A stretch of DNA of 64,000 bases from SIG452 sp045541975. GTDB lineage: Bacteria > Bacillota > Clostridia > UMGS1840. This document shows positions 9,001 to 20,450 of the stretch, piece by piece (the stretch's first letter is position 1; every line of letters begins with the position of its first letter). Below the pieces are notes generated by a model. It was not told where the DNA came from. It searched no databases and saw only the letters and a program-made list of their open reading frames with translations. The position numbers were made by a program, and so were the translations under genes. The stretch lies in contig JAZQKB010000039.1 in NCBI GenBank assembly GCA_045541975.1, positions 1 to 64,000 on the forward strand. Reading direction: 5' to 3'.

Positions 9001-9609
9001 TAATTTGTCTAAATCTAAGTTACGAAGCAGAGTCTGAACTGCTTCTGCACCCATACCGGCTTGGAATTTGTCACCGTATTTTTCTCTGGCTTCCTGATAT
9101 TCTGCGTTAGACAGAATCTGGTTTAATGCCAGGTCGGTGTTCTTACCGGGATCGGTTACGATATAAGATGCAAAGTATAATACATTTTCTAAATATTTGG
9201 GAGAAATATCCAGAAGGAGACCCATTCTGGAAGGGATTCCCTTGAAATACCAGATGTGAGAAACGGGAGTTGCTAAGGTAATGTGCCCCATTCTTTCACG
9301 TCTTACTTTGGATTTGGTAACCTCAACGCCGCATCGGTCACAAACTACACCTTTATAACGGATTCTTTTATACTTACCGCAATGACATTCCCAGTCTCTG
9401 GTGGGACCAAAGATTCTTTCGCAGAACAAACCGTCTTTTTCCGGTTTCTGGGTTCGGTAGTTGATGGTTTCCGGTTTTTTTACTTCCCCGTAGGACCAAT
9501 CCAGAACATCTTCGGGAGAACAAAGACCAACCTTAATAGATTCAAAGTTGTTAAATTCTACCTTGGTGTCTTTTTTCACTTCGCTTGTATTTAATTCCAT
9601 ATTTGACAT
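6019..9609 (-). CDS. rpoC: RNA polymerase subunit beta'
   Basis: 1196 residues. The N-terminal zinc site CHCGKYK...CDRCG (about residues 75-93) and the catalytic magnesium loop NADFDGDQM (about residues 465-473) are intact, as is the second zinc site around CGSHDG...CAKCYG. The start follows AAAGGATGAGAGTCA. It is cotranscribed with rpoB; the 67-nt gap holds a strong hairpin. The C-terminus ends in an acidic, Glu/Val-rich tail. Confidence 0.98.
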   Translation of the reverse strand: MSNMELNTSEVKKDTKVEFNNFESIKVGLCSPEDVLDWSYGEVKKPETINYRTQKPEKDGLFCERIFGPTRDWECHCGKYKRIRYKGVVCDRCGVEVTKSKVRRERMGHITLATPVSHIWYFKGIPSRMGLLLDISPKYLENVLYFASYIVTDPGKNTDLALNQILSNAEYQEAREKYGDKFQAGMGAEAVQTLLRNLDLDKLSQELKDEIASTTGQGQKRTKQMKRLEAVESFRLSGNKPEWMILEVLPVIPPDLRPMVQLDGGRFAASDLNDLYRRVINRNNRLKKLLELNAPEIIVRNEKRMLQEAVDALIDNGRRGKPVTGPGNRPLKSLSDLLKGKQGRFRQNLLGKRVDYSGRSVIVVGPELKIYQCGLPKEMALELFKPFVMKRLHDSGKAHNIKSAKRMVERVNDEVWDILAEVIKEHPVLLNRAPTLHRLGIQAFEPVLVDGKAIRLHPLVCTAYNADFDGDQMAVHVPLSAEAQAEARFLMLSANNLLKPQDGKPVTVPTQDMILGSYYLTIVNEEEPGVGKAFSSFDEAMLAYENGVVGLHAPIKVRSTKEIDGKTYSKVLDVTVGRIIFNSYIPQDLGFVDRTNEDTILDLEVQFNADKKALGKIIEKCIEVHGITETAVVLDDIKANGYKYSTRGAITVGVADMEVPITKWKLIHETEDKIKDVEKKFKRGLLTEDDRYNKVIDLWTNTIDNVTDALMDNLKATNPIFMMADSGARGSKSQIRQLAGMRGLMADTSGKTVEIPIRANFREGLNVLEYFISSHGARKGLADTALRTADSGYLTRRLVDVSQDVIIREDDCGSHDGLDVEAIKGIEPLHERLIGRYLINDFVDPATGEVICDTNAMISKKKALEIEKVCEANNIKSVKIRSVLGCKSKIGVCAKCYGANLASGSPISIGEAVGIIAAQSIGEPGTQLTMRTFHTGGVAGGDITQGLPRVEELFEARKPKGCTEISELSGKVSVVTDHKREVTVVSDDGEAKTYKIPYGSQIKVQDGSTIEAGDPLTEGPINPHDVLRIKGKFSVWEYLISEVQRVYRLQGVDINDKHIEVIVRQMMRKIRVDDSGDTTMFPGSLVDMVEFNEQNEKVRAQGGIEAVGEVTLLGITKASLATDSFLSAASFQETTKVLTDAAIKGKIDPLNGLKENVILGKLIPAGTGMQKYQDTAYETAEKPVLEEEPVLVAEEA

Positions 9610-9662
9610 TGACTCTCATCCTTTACTAAAGTTTTACCCGATTTTCCTGTAATCATGTAAGC

Positions 9663-9696
9663 ACCTGCCCCAATGCCCCAGGCATCGGGGACAGGT
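9663..9696 (-). other. Strong rpoB-rpoC intergenic hairpin
   Basis: ACCTG-CCCC-ATGCC pairs with GGCAT-GGGG-CAGGT around a CCA loop, with one mismatch and one bulge. It lacks a U-run, so it is not a terminator; it could be a processing or stability element between the two polymerase cistrons. Confidence 0.6.
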
Positions 9697-9703
9697 AAAG
9701 TCG

Positions 9704-13636
<3,933 letters not shown>

Positions 13637-13845
13637 AAAAATCACCTCTTCTAAAAATTTACCTCATGGAACCCACCGGGTTCTCTTTCAAAAAAATTTT
13701 TGGGGAAGGATTTTTCCCGTTACTTTTTTCGGAAAGAAACACCGATGTTTTCGTGCAACATTGCCAGTTATTTTGCTTGATATTCTTTGAATATCCGTCA
13801 AAATACCTTTATAAATAGGAACACTTTTCCATTAAAATGCGGTTA
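13637..13845 (-). promoter_or_regulatory. Structured rpoB leader
   Basis: About 200 nt separate the rpoB promoter from its start. On the minus strand the leader contains GATATTC, AAA, GAATATC (extended by ATTTTG/CAAAAT, near 13768-13805) and AACCC, GGT, GGGTT near the start. No U-run or known riboswitch was recognised. Confidence 0.4.
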
Positions 13846-13849
13846 TATC

Positions 13850-13878
13850 ATATTATCACTAAAAGTCAAGATTGTCAA
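13850..13878 (-). promoter_or_regulatory. rpoBC promoter
   Basis: Minus strand TTGACA (13878-13873), 17 bp, TAATAT (13855-13850). Confidence 0.8.
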
Positions 13879-13983
13879 GCCTTTTTTCAAATTTTTTGCA
13901 ATAAAAAAGGCGGAATTTTAAATTATTAAAAAACATTTGTTGAAATTGCACAAAAAAATAGAAAAATATCGTGAAAATTTCAG

Positions 13984-14012
13984 TTGATTTTTTCAAATGG
14001 ATATTGTATAAT
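13984..14012 (+). promoter_or_regulatory. Promoter of the EF-G-like gene
   Basis: TTGATT, 17 bp, TATAAT. It is back to back with the rpoB promoter. Confidence 0.8.
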
Positions 14013-14018
14013 GAAATT

Positions 14019-14206
14019 AGTCATCAAATAAATACCGTCTCCCCCCGGTTGAATCCCCTTTTCCCGCCCACCGATGGAAGGTATCTTCGCAGAATACGCT
14101 GCATAGAATTTTTGGGCAGGTGCCAAAGAGTTGCATTCTTCGGGGCTTGAATCTAGTATTTTATTGGATTGTGCGAAAAGACCAAAAAAAGAGAGGATGA
14201 GTTCAT
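14019..14206 (+). promoter_or_regulatory. Long structured leader of the EF-G-like gene
   Basis: The leader is about 190 nt and more GC-rich than its surroundings. Possible pairings are CCCGCCCA (14063-14070) with TGGGCAGG (14113-14120, one mismatch), enclosing GCAG/CTGC, and CCCC near 14055 with GGGG near 14142. I could not match it to a known riboswitch. Confidence 0.35.
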
Positions 14207-16279
14207 TTGGACTACAATGTAAAAAATATCAGAAATATTGCTTTGGCAGCACACGGCGGCTGCGGTAAAACCGCATTGGCAGAAGCGATGCTTCTGAACA
14301 TGAAGGAAATTGACAGACTGGGAAAAATCGTAGACGGTAACACCGTTATGGATTACAATCCCGAAGAAATCAAACGTGGTATTTCGATTTCCACAGCAAT
14401 TTCCAGCGGTGAATGGAAAGACACAAAGATTAATATTATAGATACTCCCGGCTTCTTCGATTTTGAAGGAGAATTGGCTTGCGGTCTTCGTGCTGCAGAT
14501 GCAGTTGTGATTTTGGTAAGCGGTAAATCCGGCGTTGGCGTTGGATCAGAAAACGCCTGGGATTATGCAGAACGAAAAAATATGCCCAAAATCATTTATA
14601 TCAACGATATTGATGATGAACATGCTAACTACACGCAGGTAGTAAACCAGTTAAAAGAAGTATTCGGAAAATCCGTTGCTCCTTTCTATGTACCTTTAAA
14701 GGTTGATAATTTTGTTACCGGTTATGTGGATTTGATTCATGACCGTGCAAGAGACTTTACCACCAAAGAAAACATTCCGATTACCGATCCCATGAGAGCT
14801 GCTTGTGCCGACATTAAGGACCAGATGTATGAAGCGATTGCAGAAACCTCCGAAGACTTGATGGATAAGTATTTCTCCGGCGAAGAATTTACTTCTGAAG
14901 AAATTTTAAATGCCGTAAGAAAAGGGGTTGCAAACTGCGAAATCACCCCCGTTATGTTCGGTTCCAGTACCCACGATATCGGTATCAAAGGGTTACTAAA
15001 TGCAATTAAAGACTACTTCCCCTCTCCCGATGAAGCAAAACTCGAAAAGGCAATCCATCAGGAAACCGAAGAAGAAGTTATTTTGGAAATGAAAGAATCC
15101 GATCCCACCAGACTGTTCGTATTCAAAACCATTTCCGACCCCTTTATCGGAAAGTTGTCTATCTTTAAAGTATTGTCCGGTAAACTGACTGCTGATACCA
15201 CTTTATACAACTTAACCCGTGATAAAGAAGAAAAAATCGGTAAAATTTATCTGCCCAAGGGTAAAAAACAGGTAGAAACCAAAGAATTGATTGCCGGTGA
15301 CATCGGTTGTGTGGCAAAACTTGCCGTAACCAAAACCGGTGATACCTTAGCAGCGAAAAACGATAAGTTAGAAGTGAAGAAAATTAAATTACCCACTCCC
15401 CATGTGAAGATGGCAATCATCTCCAAGGAAAAGGGTGACGAAGAAAAAATCGGTTCCGGTTTATCTAAACTTCGTGAAGAAGATCCCACCATCCGTTACT
15501 ACAACGATCCCGAAACCCGTCAGTTTATCTTATGCGGTGTAGGTGAACAGCATCTGGAAGTTATCCAGAGTAAATTAAAAACCAGATTCGGCGTGGACTT
15601 TACTCTGCAGGAACCCATCGTGGCATACCGCGAAAAAATCAGACGCAAAGTTAGTGCGGAAGGAAAACATAAGAAACAGTCCGGCGGTCACGGTCAGTTT
15701 GGTCATTGCTGGATTGAATTTGAACCCCATGAAGAAGACGATTTAATCTTTGCAGAAAGAGTTGTAGGCGGTGCCGTTCCCAAGAACTACTTCCCCGCTG
15801 TGGAAAAAGGTTTACGGGAAAGTATCCTCCATGGTGTGCTGGCAGGCTACCCTGTGGTTGGCTTAAAAGCTACCTTGTATGACGGCTCTTACCATCCGGT
15901 TGACTCTTCCGAAATGGCATTTAAGATGGCAGCTCATAAAGCCTATATGAAAGGCTTGGCAGAAGCAATGCCCTGCATCTTAGAACCCATCGGTTCCTTA
16001 AAAGTAATCGTTCCCAACGATTACATGGGTGACGTTATCGGTGACATCAACAAACGCCGCGGCAGAATTATGGGTATGACTCCCGTAAACTCCAAATTGC
16101 AGGAAATTGATGCGGAAGTACCCGTTTCCGAAATGGCAAAATACTCCACCGATCTTCGCTCTATGACTCAGGGCAGAGGCAAATTTGAATTTGAATTTGT
16201 CCGCTACGAAGAAGCTCCTGCAAACGTTGCTGAAAAAGTAATTGCAGACAGCAAGTATGTAGACACCGAAGAAGACTAA
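14207..16279 (+). CDS. EF-G-like translational GTPase (paralogue)
   Basis: 690-residue member of the EF-G-like paralogue family found beside fusA in many Firmicutes. The P-loop reads AHGGCGKTA instead of AHIDAGKTT, the G3 box is DTPGFFDF rather than DTPGHVDF (the catalytic His is Phe) and the G4 box is NDID, so GTP binding or hydrolysis probably differs from canonical EF-G. Domains II-V follow, including HKKQSGGHGQFG and the GDVIGDINKRRGRI stretch. The start is TTG, fixed by GAGAGGATGAG. It has its own promoter and long leader. Role unknown; ribosome recycling or stress translation are possibilities. Confidence 0.9.
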   Translation: MDYNVKNIRNIALAAHGGCGKTALAEAMLLNMKEIDRLGKIVDGNTVMDYNPEEIKRGISISTAISSGEWKDTKINIIDTPGFFDFEGELACGLRAADAVVILVSGKSGVGVGSENAWDYAERKNMPKIIYINDIDDEHANYTQVVNQLKEVFGKSVAPFYVPLKVDNFVTGYVDLIHDRARDFTTKENIPITDPMRAACADIKDQMYEAIAETSEDLMDKYFSGEEFTSEEILNAVRKGVANCEITPVMFGSSTHDIGIKGLLNAIKDYFPSPDEAKLEKAIHQETEEEVILEMKESDPTRLFVFKTISDPFIGKLSIFKVLSGKLTADTTLYNLTRDKEEKIGKIYLPKGKKQVETKELIAGDIGCVAKLAVTKTGDTLAAKNDKLEVKKIKLPTPHVKMAIISKEKGDEEKIGSGLSKLREEDPTIRYYNDPETRQFILCGVGEQHLEVIQSKLKTRFGVDFTLQEPIVAYREKIRRKVSAEGKHKKQSGGHGQFGHCWIEFEPHEEDDLIFAERVVGGAVPKNYFPAVEKGLRESILHGVLAGYPVVGLKATLYDGSYHPVDSSEMAFKMAAHKAYMKGLAEAMPCILEPIGSLKVIVPNDYMGDVIGDINKRRGRIMGMTPVNSKLQEIDAEVPVSEMAKYSTDLRSMTQGRGKFEFEFVRYEEAPANVAEKVIADSKYVDTEED

Positions 16280-16368
16280 TTTTGACAATCAATTTTGCGC
16301 AGACCATTTCATTATGAACCAAAATTGCTTAGCCAAAATCAATCATACCAATATTCAGTACCAAAACA

Positions 16369-16402
16369 AAAAACTCCCGTCCAACATCGGACGGGAGTTT
16401 TT
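16369..16402. terminator. Convergent terminator (EF-G-like gene / purF)
   Basis: ACTCCCGTCC and GGACGGGAGT (16373-16398) form a perfect 10-bp stem with A-run and T-run on either side, so it can work from both sides. Confidence 0.85.
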
Positions 16403-16461
16403 TTGTTATAACATTGTATGAGTTTTTTTGTAGCTTTCCTTTATCTCTCCCTCGTCAGAGT

Positions 16462-16608
16462 GAGGCAAGAGAAACATTTACAACTTCCACAGTGTAACGA
16501 AAAAATGGATGGGAAATAAAGCAAAGGAGCCAAAGCTTTGCTTTGGTGGAACCCAAAGGCGTACATAGGGTACGCCGAGCGGCTACTTTGATTGATTTAT
16601 CGCCATTT
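16462..16608. repeat. Structured three-stem repeat, copy C
   Basis: Hairpin 1 is CCAAAG/CTTTGG (16530-16546). Hairpin 2 is GGCGTAC/GTACGCC (16558-16576), preceded by CCCAAA and followed by GAGCGG. The outer stem pairs AAAAATGG with CCATTTTT and CAAAG with CTTTG, different bases from copies A and B but still paired. It abuts the stop of the purF-like gene. Confidence 0.65.
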
Positions 16609-18033
16609 TTACTTACAATGTCCGGGGCATTCTTTACCATCCCAGCAGTATGTACAAAGTTTACATTTGTCTAAACCGATGGCATCCACCATATCGTCCA
16701 AGCGGTGATACTTCAGAGTGGTGAAGCCCATTTCCTTACGGATGGCTTCCACCATATCGTGATAGTTTTCGTGATCGGGATCGGTGTAGGTTTCCAAGGT
16801 GGTTTTGTCCACATGTTCCCCTTCCCGAAGTGCAATCATACGACGGGCAATTAAATCCATATCGGAAGTGGAACGGGAGAAATTCAAGTATTTACAGCCA
16901 AACATAATGGGCGGACATGCCGGACGGATATGTACTTCTTTAGCACCTCTTTGATAGAGAAATTCCGCCGTTTCCCGAAGCTGAGTGCCACGGACGATGG
17001 AGTCATCAATTAAAACCATATCACGGTTCCGGATTAATTCTTCCACGGGAATCAGTTTCATTTTGGCAATCATATTTCGTTCCGCCTGCACCTGTGGCAT
17101 AAAGGAACGTGCCCAGGTGGGAGTATATTTAATAAAAGGTCTGGCAAAGGGAATATCGGATTTATTGGCATAGCCAACGGCATGTGCAATCCCTGAATCG
17201 GGAACTCCTGCCACCATATGTGCCTTCACATCGTCTCGCATCGCAAGACGTTCCCCACAGTTATAACGCATTTTTTCCACATTGATGCCTTCGTAGGTGG
17301 AGGTAGGATACCCAAAATACACCCACAAAAAGCTACAGATTTTCATTTCTTCTCCGGGAGGATTCAATACCTGGATTCCATCGGGATTGACCAAAACAAT
17401 TTCCCCGGGGCCAAGTTCTTTTTCTAAGGTATAGCCTAAATTAAAATAAGCAAAACTTTCAAAGGTGACACAACGTGCTTTGTCTTTTTTCCCAACAATC
17501 AAGGGAGTTCTGCCCACACGGTCACGAGCAGCATAGATGCCTTTTTGGGTTAAAATCAGCATGCTCATAGAGCCGTCAATTTTCCCCTGGGCATAACGGA
17601 TCCCCTCAGCAATGGAATCGCACTGGTTAATTAAAGATGCCACAAGCTCGGTAGGGTTAATCTGACCGCCGCTCATTTCCAAGAAATGGGGGTTACCTTT
17701 GTCAAATGCCAGCTTCACCAGTTCGTCCACATTATTGATTCTGCCCACGGTGGTAATGGCAAAATTTCCTAAATGACTGCGAACGATCAGGGGCTGAGGC
17801 TCGGTGTCGGAAATACAACCGATCCCGTAGTTTCCTTCCATTTCCTCCAAATCACGGCCAAATTTAATACGGAAAGGAGAATTTTCAATATTATGAATGG
17901 CTCTTTGAAAACCGTTTTTACCCAAAACGGCAAGACCTCCGCGTTTGGTACCTAAATGAGAATGATAGTCTGTACCGAAGAATAAATCCAGTACGCAATC
18001 TTCCTTGGATGCTACACCAAAAATTCCACCCAT
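16609..18033 (-). CDS. PurF-family protein lacking the glutaminase cysteine
   Basis: 474-residue homologue of amidophosphoribosyltransferase, the first step of purine synthesis. The phosphoribosyltransferase half looks intact: PDSGIAHAVGYA and the PRPP loop VLIDDSIVRGTQ. The N-terminal Ntn half begins MGGIFGVASKEDC, so the Cys that should follow the initiator Met (or a short propeptide) is Gly. The start is firm (AAGGAGATTATAAA-ATG), so this is not a mis-called start. The C-terminus has a Cys cluster, CKLCTYCWDGKECPGHC. It stands alone, without other pur genes. Glutamine-dependent activity is therefore doubtful; an ammonia-dependent or regulatory role is possible. Confidence 0.85.
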   Translation of the reverse strand: MGGIFGVASKEDCVLDLFFGTDYHSHLGTKRGGLAVLGKNGFQRAIHNIENSPFRIKFGRDLEEMEGNYGIGCISDTEPQPLIVRSHLGNFAITTVGRINNVDELVKLAFDKGNPHFLEMSGGQINPTELVASLINQCDSIAEGIRYAQGKIDGSMSMLILTQKGIYAARDRVGRTPLIVGKKDKARCVTFESFAYFNLGYTLEKELGPGEIVLVNPDGIQVLNPPGEEMKICSFLWVYFGYPTSTYEGINVEKMRYNCGERLAMRDDVKAHMVAGVPDSGIAHAVGYANKSDIPFARPFIKYTPTWARSFMPQVQAERNMIAKMKLIPVEELIRNRDMVLIDDSIVRGTQLRETAEFLYQRGAKEVHIRPACPPIMFGCKYLNFSRSTSDMDLIARRMIALREGEHVDKTTLETYTDPDHENYHDMVEAIRKEMGFTTLKYHRLDDMVDAIGLDKCKLCTYCWDGKECPGHCK

Positions 18034-18094
18034 TTTATAATCTCCTTTTCTTTTTATATAAAAATATTACTGCATTTTATCACAAGATATTTAT

Positions 18095-18123
18095 ATTATA
18101 CATTAAATTTTATAAAAATGCAA
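18095..18123 (-). promoter_or_regulatory. Promoter of the purF-like gene
   Basis: Minus strand TTGCAT (18123-18118), 17 bp, TATAAT (18100-18095). Confidence 0.75.
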
Positions 18124-18219
18124 CCCATTTCCCCAAAAAACACCGACGAATCTTTTGGGAATTTACGCTTCTTTTTTATGAAAATCGGACAATTTTTTAT
18201 TAGCTTCGTCCAACAACAA

Positions 18220-18251
18220 AAAAAGCTCGCAGGTTTTCCTACGAGCTTTTT
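18220..18251 (-). terminator. Terminator of the pgk-tpiA-gpmI-gtrA run
   Basis: AAAAAGCTCG-AGG and CCT-CGAGCTTTTT, directly after the gtrA stop. Confidence 0.8.
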
Positions 18252-18254
18252 CGG

Positions 18255-18656
18255 TTATTTCTTTTGAAAGGTAAAGAACTTCTGCAGTAAAAAGGTTACG
18301 GGTATTCCGATAACTGCCGCCAACCCGTATGCAATTAAGCTATGCCACTGCAAAAGTTCACAGAACAGCAACACCATCACAAACTGAATGAGAAAGTTCG
18401 GAATAGTTGCAATGGCATATTTAACCAGTTTCACAAAAGAAAGCTTTTCGTGAAATGTGAATCGGCTGTTTAGCAGATATGCCACTAAAATTCCCACCGC
18501 ATAACCCGGAATAAAGGAAATGCTGGGATTCAGATACCCGGATACCAAATAAGATACCAAAGTAGTGGTTAACGTGTTAATCACACCAATTCCCACGAAT
18601 GTGATAAAATCTTTTTTTAAAAAAACATTTTTGATTAATTCAACCAGCTTTTTCAT
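18255..18656 (-). CDS. GtrA-like membrane protein
   Basis: 133 residues with four hydrophobic segments and the GIGVINTLTTTLVSY opening of GtrA-family proteins, often flippases or accessories for polyprenyl-linked sugars. The FLKKDFITF and FTFHEK stretches fit the family. The start at 18656 falls one base after the gpmI stop; a TTG at 18668 would overlap gpmI. Neither has a strong ribosome binding site, so translational coupling to gpmI is likely. The substrate is unknown. Confidence 0.85.
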   Translation of the reverse strand: MKKLVELIKNVFLKKDFITFVGIGVINTLTTTLVSYLVSGYLNPSISFIPGYAVGILVAYLLNSRFTFHEKLSFVKLVKYAIATIPNFLIQFVMVLLFCELLQWHSLIAYGLAAVIGIPVTFLLQKFFTFQKK

Positions 18657-18657
18657 G

Positions 18658-20172
18658 TTACTTTGCAATCAGGCTGGAACCGGTCATTTCTTCCGGCTTG
18701 GTAAGCCCCATTAAGTCTAACAGGGTGGGACAAACATCTGCTAAGCATCCGCCTTTTCTTAAGTTCATATCCCCTGCTCCGCATACGATAAAGGGAACGG
18801 GGTTAGTGGTGTGTGCAGTCACAACGCCTTCTTCTTCGGAGAACATTAAGTCTGCGTTACCGTGGTCTGCGGTAATCACAGCGATACCGCCTTTTGCTAA
18901 AATTGCTTCCACGGTTCTCTTCATACAGCCGTCAACCGTTTTTACCGCTTTGGTTGCTGCATCAAAGTCACCGGTATGGCCTACCATGTCGCAGTTTGCA
19001 TAGTTTAAAATAATGACATCGTATTTGTCAGACTCAATCCGTTTTAACACTTCGTCGGTTACAGGGCAAGCAGACATTTCGGGCTGCAGGTCATAGGTTG
19101 CAACCTTGGGAGACGCAATCAATGCTCTGTCTTCGCCGGGAAATTCTGCTTCCACGCCACCGTTAAAGAAGAAGGTTACGTGCGCATATTTTTCAGTTTC
19201 TGCAATTCTTAACTGGTTTAAGCCGTTTGCAGAAATATATTCCCCGAAAGTGTTTTTTAAGCTCTGAGGCTTGTACGCCACAGATACATTGGGCATGGTT
19301 GCATCGTACTGGGTCATACAAACGTAGAATAAGGGAAAAAATGCTCTTTCAAAGCCGGAGAATGCTTCGTCCACGAAGGTACGGGTGATTTCTCTTGCTC
19401 TGTCAGGACGGAAGTTAAAGAAAATCACGCTGTCGTTTTCCGAAATGGTTTTTGCCCCATCAATCACGGTGGGCAGAACAAATTCGTCTACCACTTCTTT
19501 TGCATAAGATGCAGTGATTGCTTCGTCAGCAGTCAGAGCAGTTTCACCTTCGCCTTTTACCATGGCATTGTATGCTTTTTCTACTCGTTCCCAACGGTTG
19601 TCACGATCCATTGCATAGTATCTGCCCATAATGGTGGCAATTTTACCTACGCCGATTTTTTTCATTTCGTCTTCCAACTGTGCCAGATAGTCTTTCGCAG
19701 AGGACGGAGGCACATCACGGCCGTCTAAGAAGCAATGCACATACACTTCGTCCAAGCCGTTTTTCTTCGCCATTTCTAAGAGACCGTAAAGATGGGTATT
19801 ATGGCTATGCACGCCACCGTCAGACAGAAGTCCCATCAGATGCAAAGCAGTGCCGTTTTTCTTGCAATTCTCCATTGCAGAGAGAAGAACATCATTTTGG
19901 AAAAAATCGCCGTCTTTAATGGCTTTGGTGATACGGGTTAATTCCTGATACACAATTCTTCCTGCACCGATATTGGTGTGACCAACTTCGGAGTTGCCCA
20001 TCTGACCTTCGGGCAGACCTACCGCCATACCGCTGGCATCAATTAAGGTGTTGGGATACTGTGCAATCAGGGTGTCGATATATTTGTTGGGAACAGCTTT
20101 GATGGCGTTTCCTTCTGTTTCGGGATTGTAGCCGTAACCGTCCATAATCAGTAATGCAACAGGTTTTTTCAT
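18658..20172 (-). CDS. gpmI: Phosphoglycerate mutase, cofactor-independent
   Basis: 504 residues, close to the usual ~510. It interconverts 3- and 2-phosphoglycerate using manganese. MDGYG, the catalytic serine loop GNSEVGHTNIGAGR, FNFRPDRAREI and TADHGNAD are present. The start at 20172 follows AAAGGAAAATCGGT; an upstream extension of 25 residues has no homology and runs into a hairpin. It lies downstream of tpiA in a glycolytic run; gap and eno are not in the window. Confidence 0.96.
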   Translation of the reverse strand: MKKPVALLIMDGYGYNPETEGNAIKAVPNKYIDTLIAQYPNTLIDASGMAVGLPEGQMGNSEVGHTNIGAGRIVYQELTRITKAIKDGDFFQNDVLLSAMENCKKNGTALHLMGLLSDGGVHSHNTHLYGLLEMAKKNGLDEVYVHCFLDGRDVPPSSAKDYLAQLEDEMKKIGVGKIATIMGRYYAMDRDNRWERVEKAYNAMVKGEGETALTADEAITASYAKEVVDEFVLPTVIDGAKTISENDSVIFFNFRPDRAREITRTFVDEAFSGFERAFFPLFYVCMTQYDATMPNVSVAYKPQSLKNTFGEYISANGLNQLRIAETEKYAHVTFFFNGGVEAEFPGEDRALIASPKVATYDLQPEMSACPVTDEVLKRIESDKYDVIILNYANCDMVGHTGDFDAATKAVKTVDGCMKRTVEAILAKGGIAVITADHGNADLMFSEEEGVVTAHTTNPVPFIVCGAGDMNLRKGGCLADVCPTLLDLMGLTKPEEMTGSSLIAK

Positions 20173-20195
20173 ACCGATTTTCCTTTCTTTTTTGG

Positions 20196-20233
20196 AAAAT
20201 GGCAAGTGTTTTTTGGATACCACTTGCCATTTT
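20196..20233 (-). terminator. Hairpin just upstream of gpmI
   Basis: AAAATGGCAAGTG and CACTTGCCATTTT form a 13-bp stem around a 12-nt loop. It could terminate tpiA transcripts partially or protect the gpmI message. Confidence 0.55.
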
Positions 20234-20269
20234 CTTGGATTGTTCACTATTTTTTGCGATATTTACCAT

Positions 20270-20409
20270 CCCGTATCAGATTACGGGACGATTTATGCCC
20301 CGCAGGGGGCGAAGCGATTCCAAAGCGGAAATTTTTTTGCAAGAGAAGGCAAAAGCGCAGTAAATACTTTGTGTATTTGCGAGCATTTTAACGCACGATT
20401 GCGTAAAAT
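20270..20409. other. Hairpin cluster between tpiA and gpmI
   Basis: Five short stems in 140 nt: CCCGTA/TACGGG (20270-20287), GCCCC-GCA-GGGGC followed by GAAGCG (20297-20316), TTCC/GGAA followed by a T-run (20318-20337), AAATAC/GTATTT followed by GCGAGC (20362-20384), and ATTTTAACGCA/TGCGTAAAAT (20385-20409). No ORF is seen in the 278-nt gap. Confidence 0.55.
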
Positions 20410-20450
20410 TTACTCACAGAAACCGAATACGAGTTCAATTTTCTGATGTC

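Noticed and set aside
13637..13645. GTG at 13645 as the rpoB start
   Set aside because: This GTG is part of the GAGGTG ribosome binding site; the next in-frame GTG at 13636 gives the family start MVHPVRYG.
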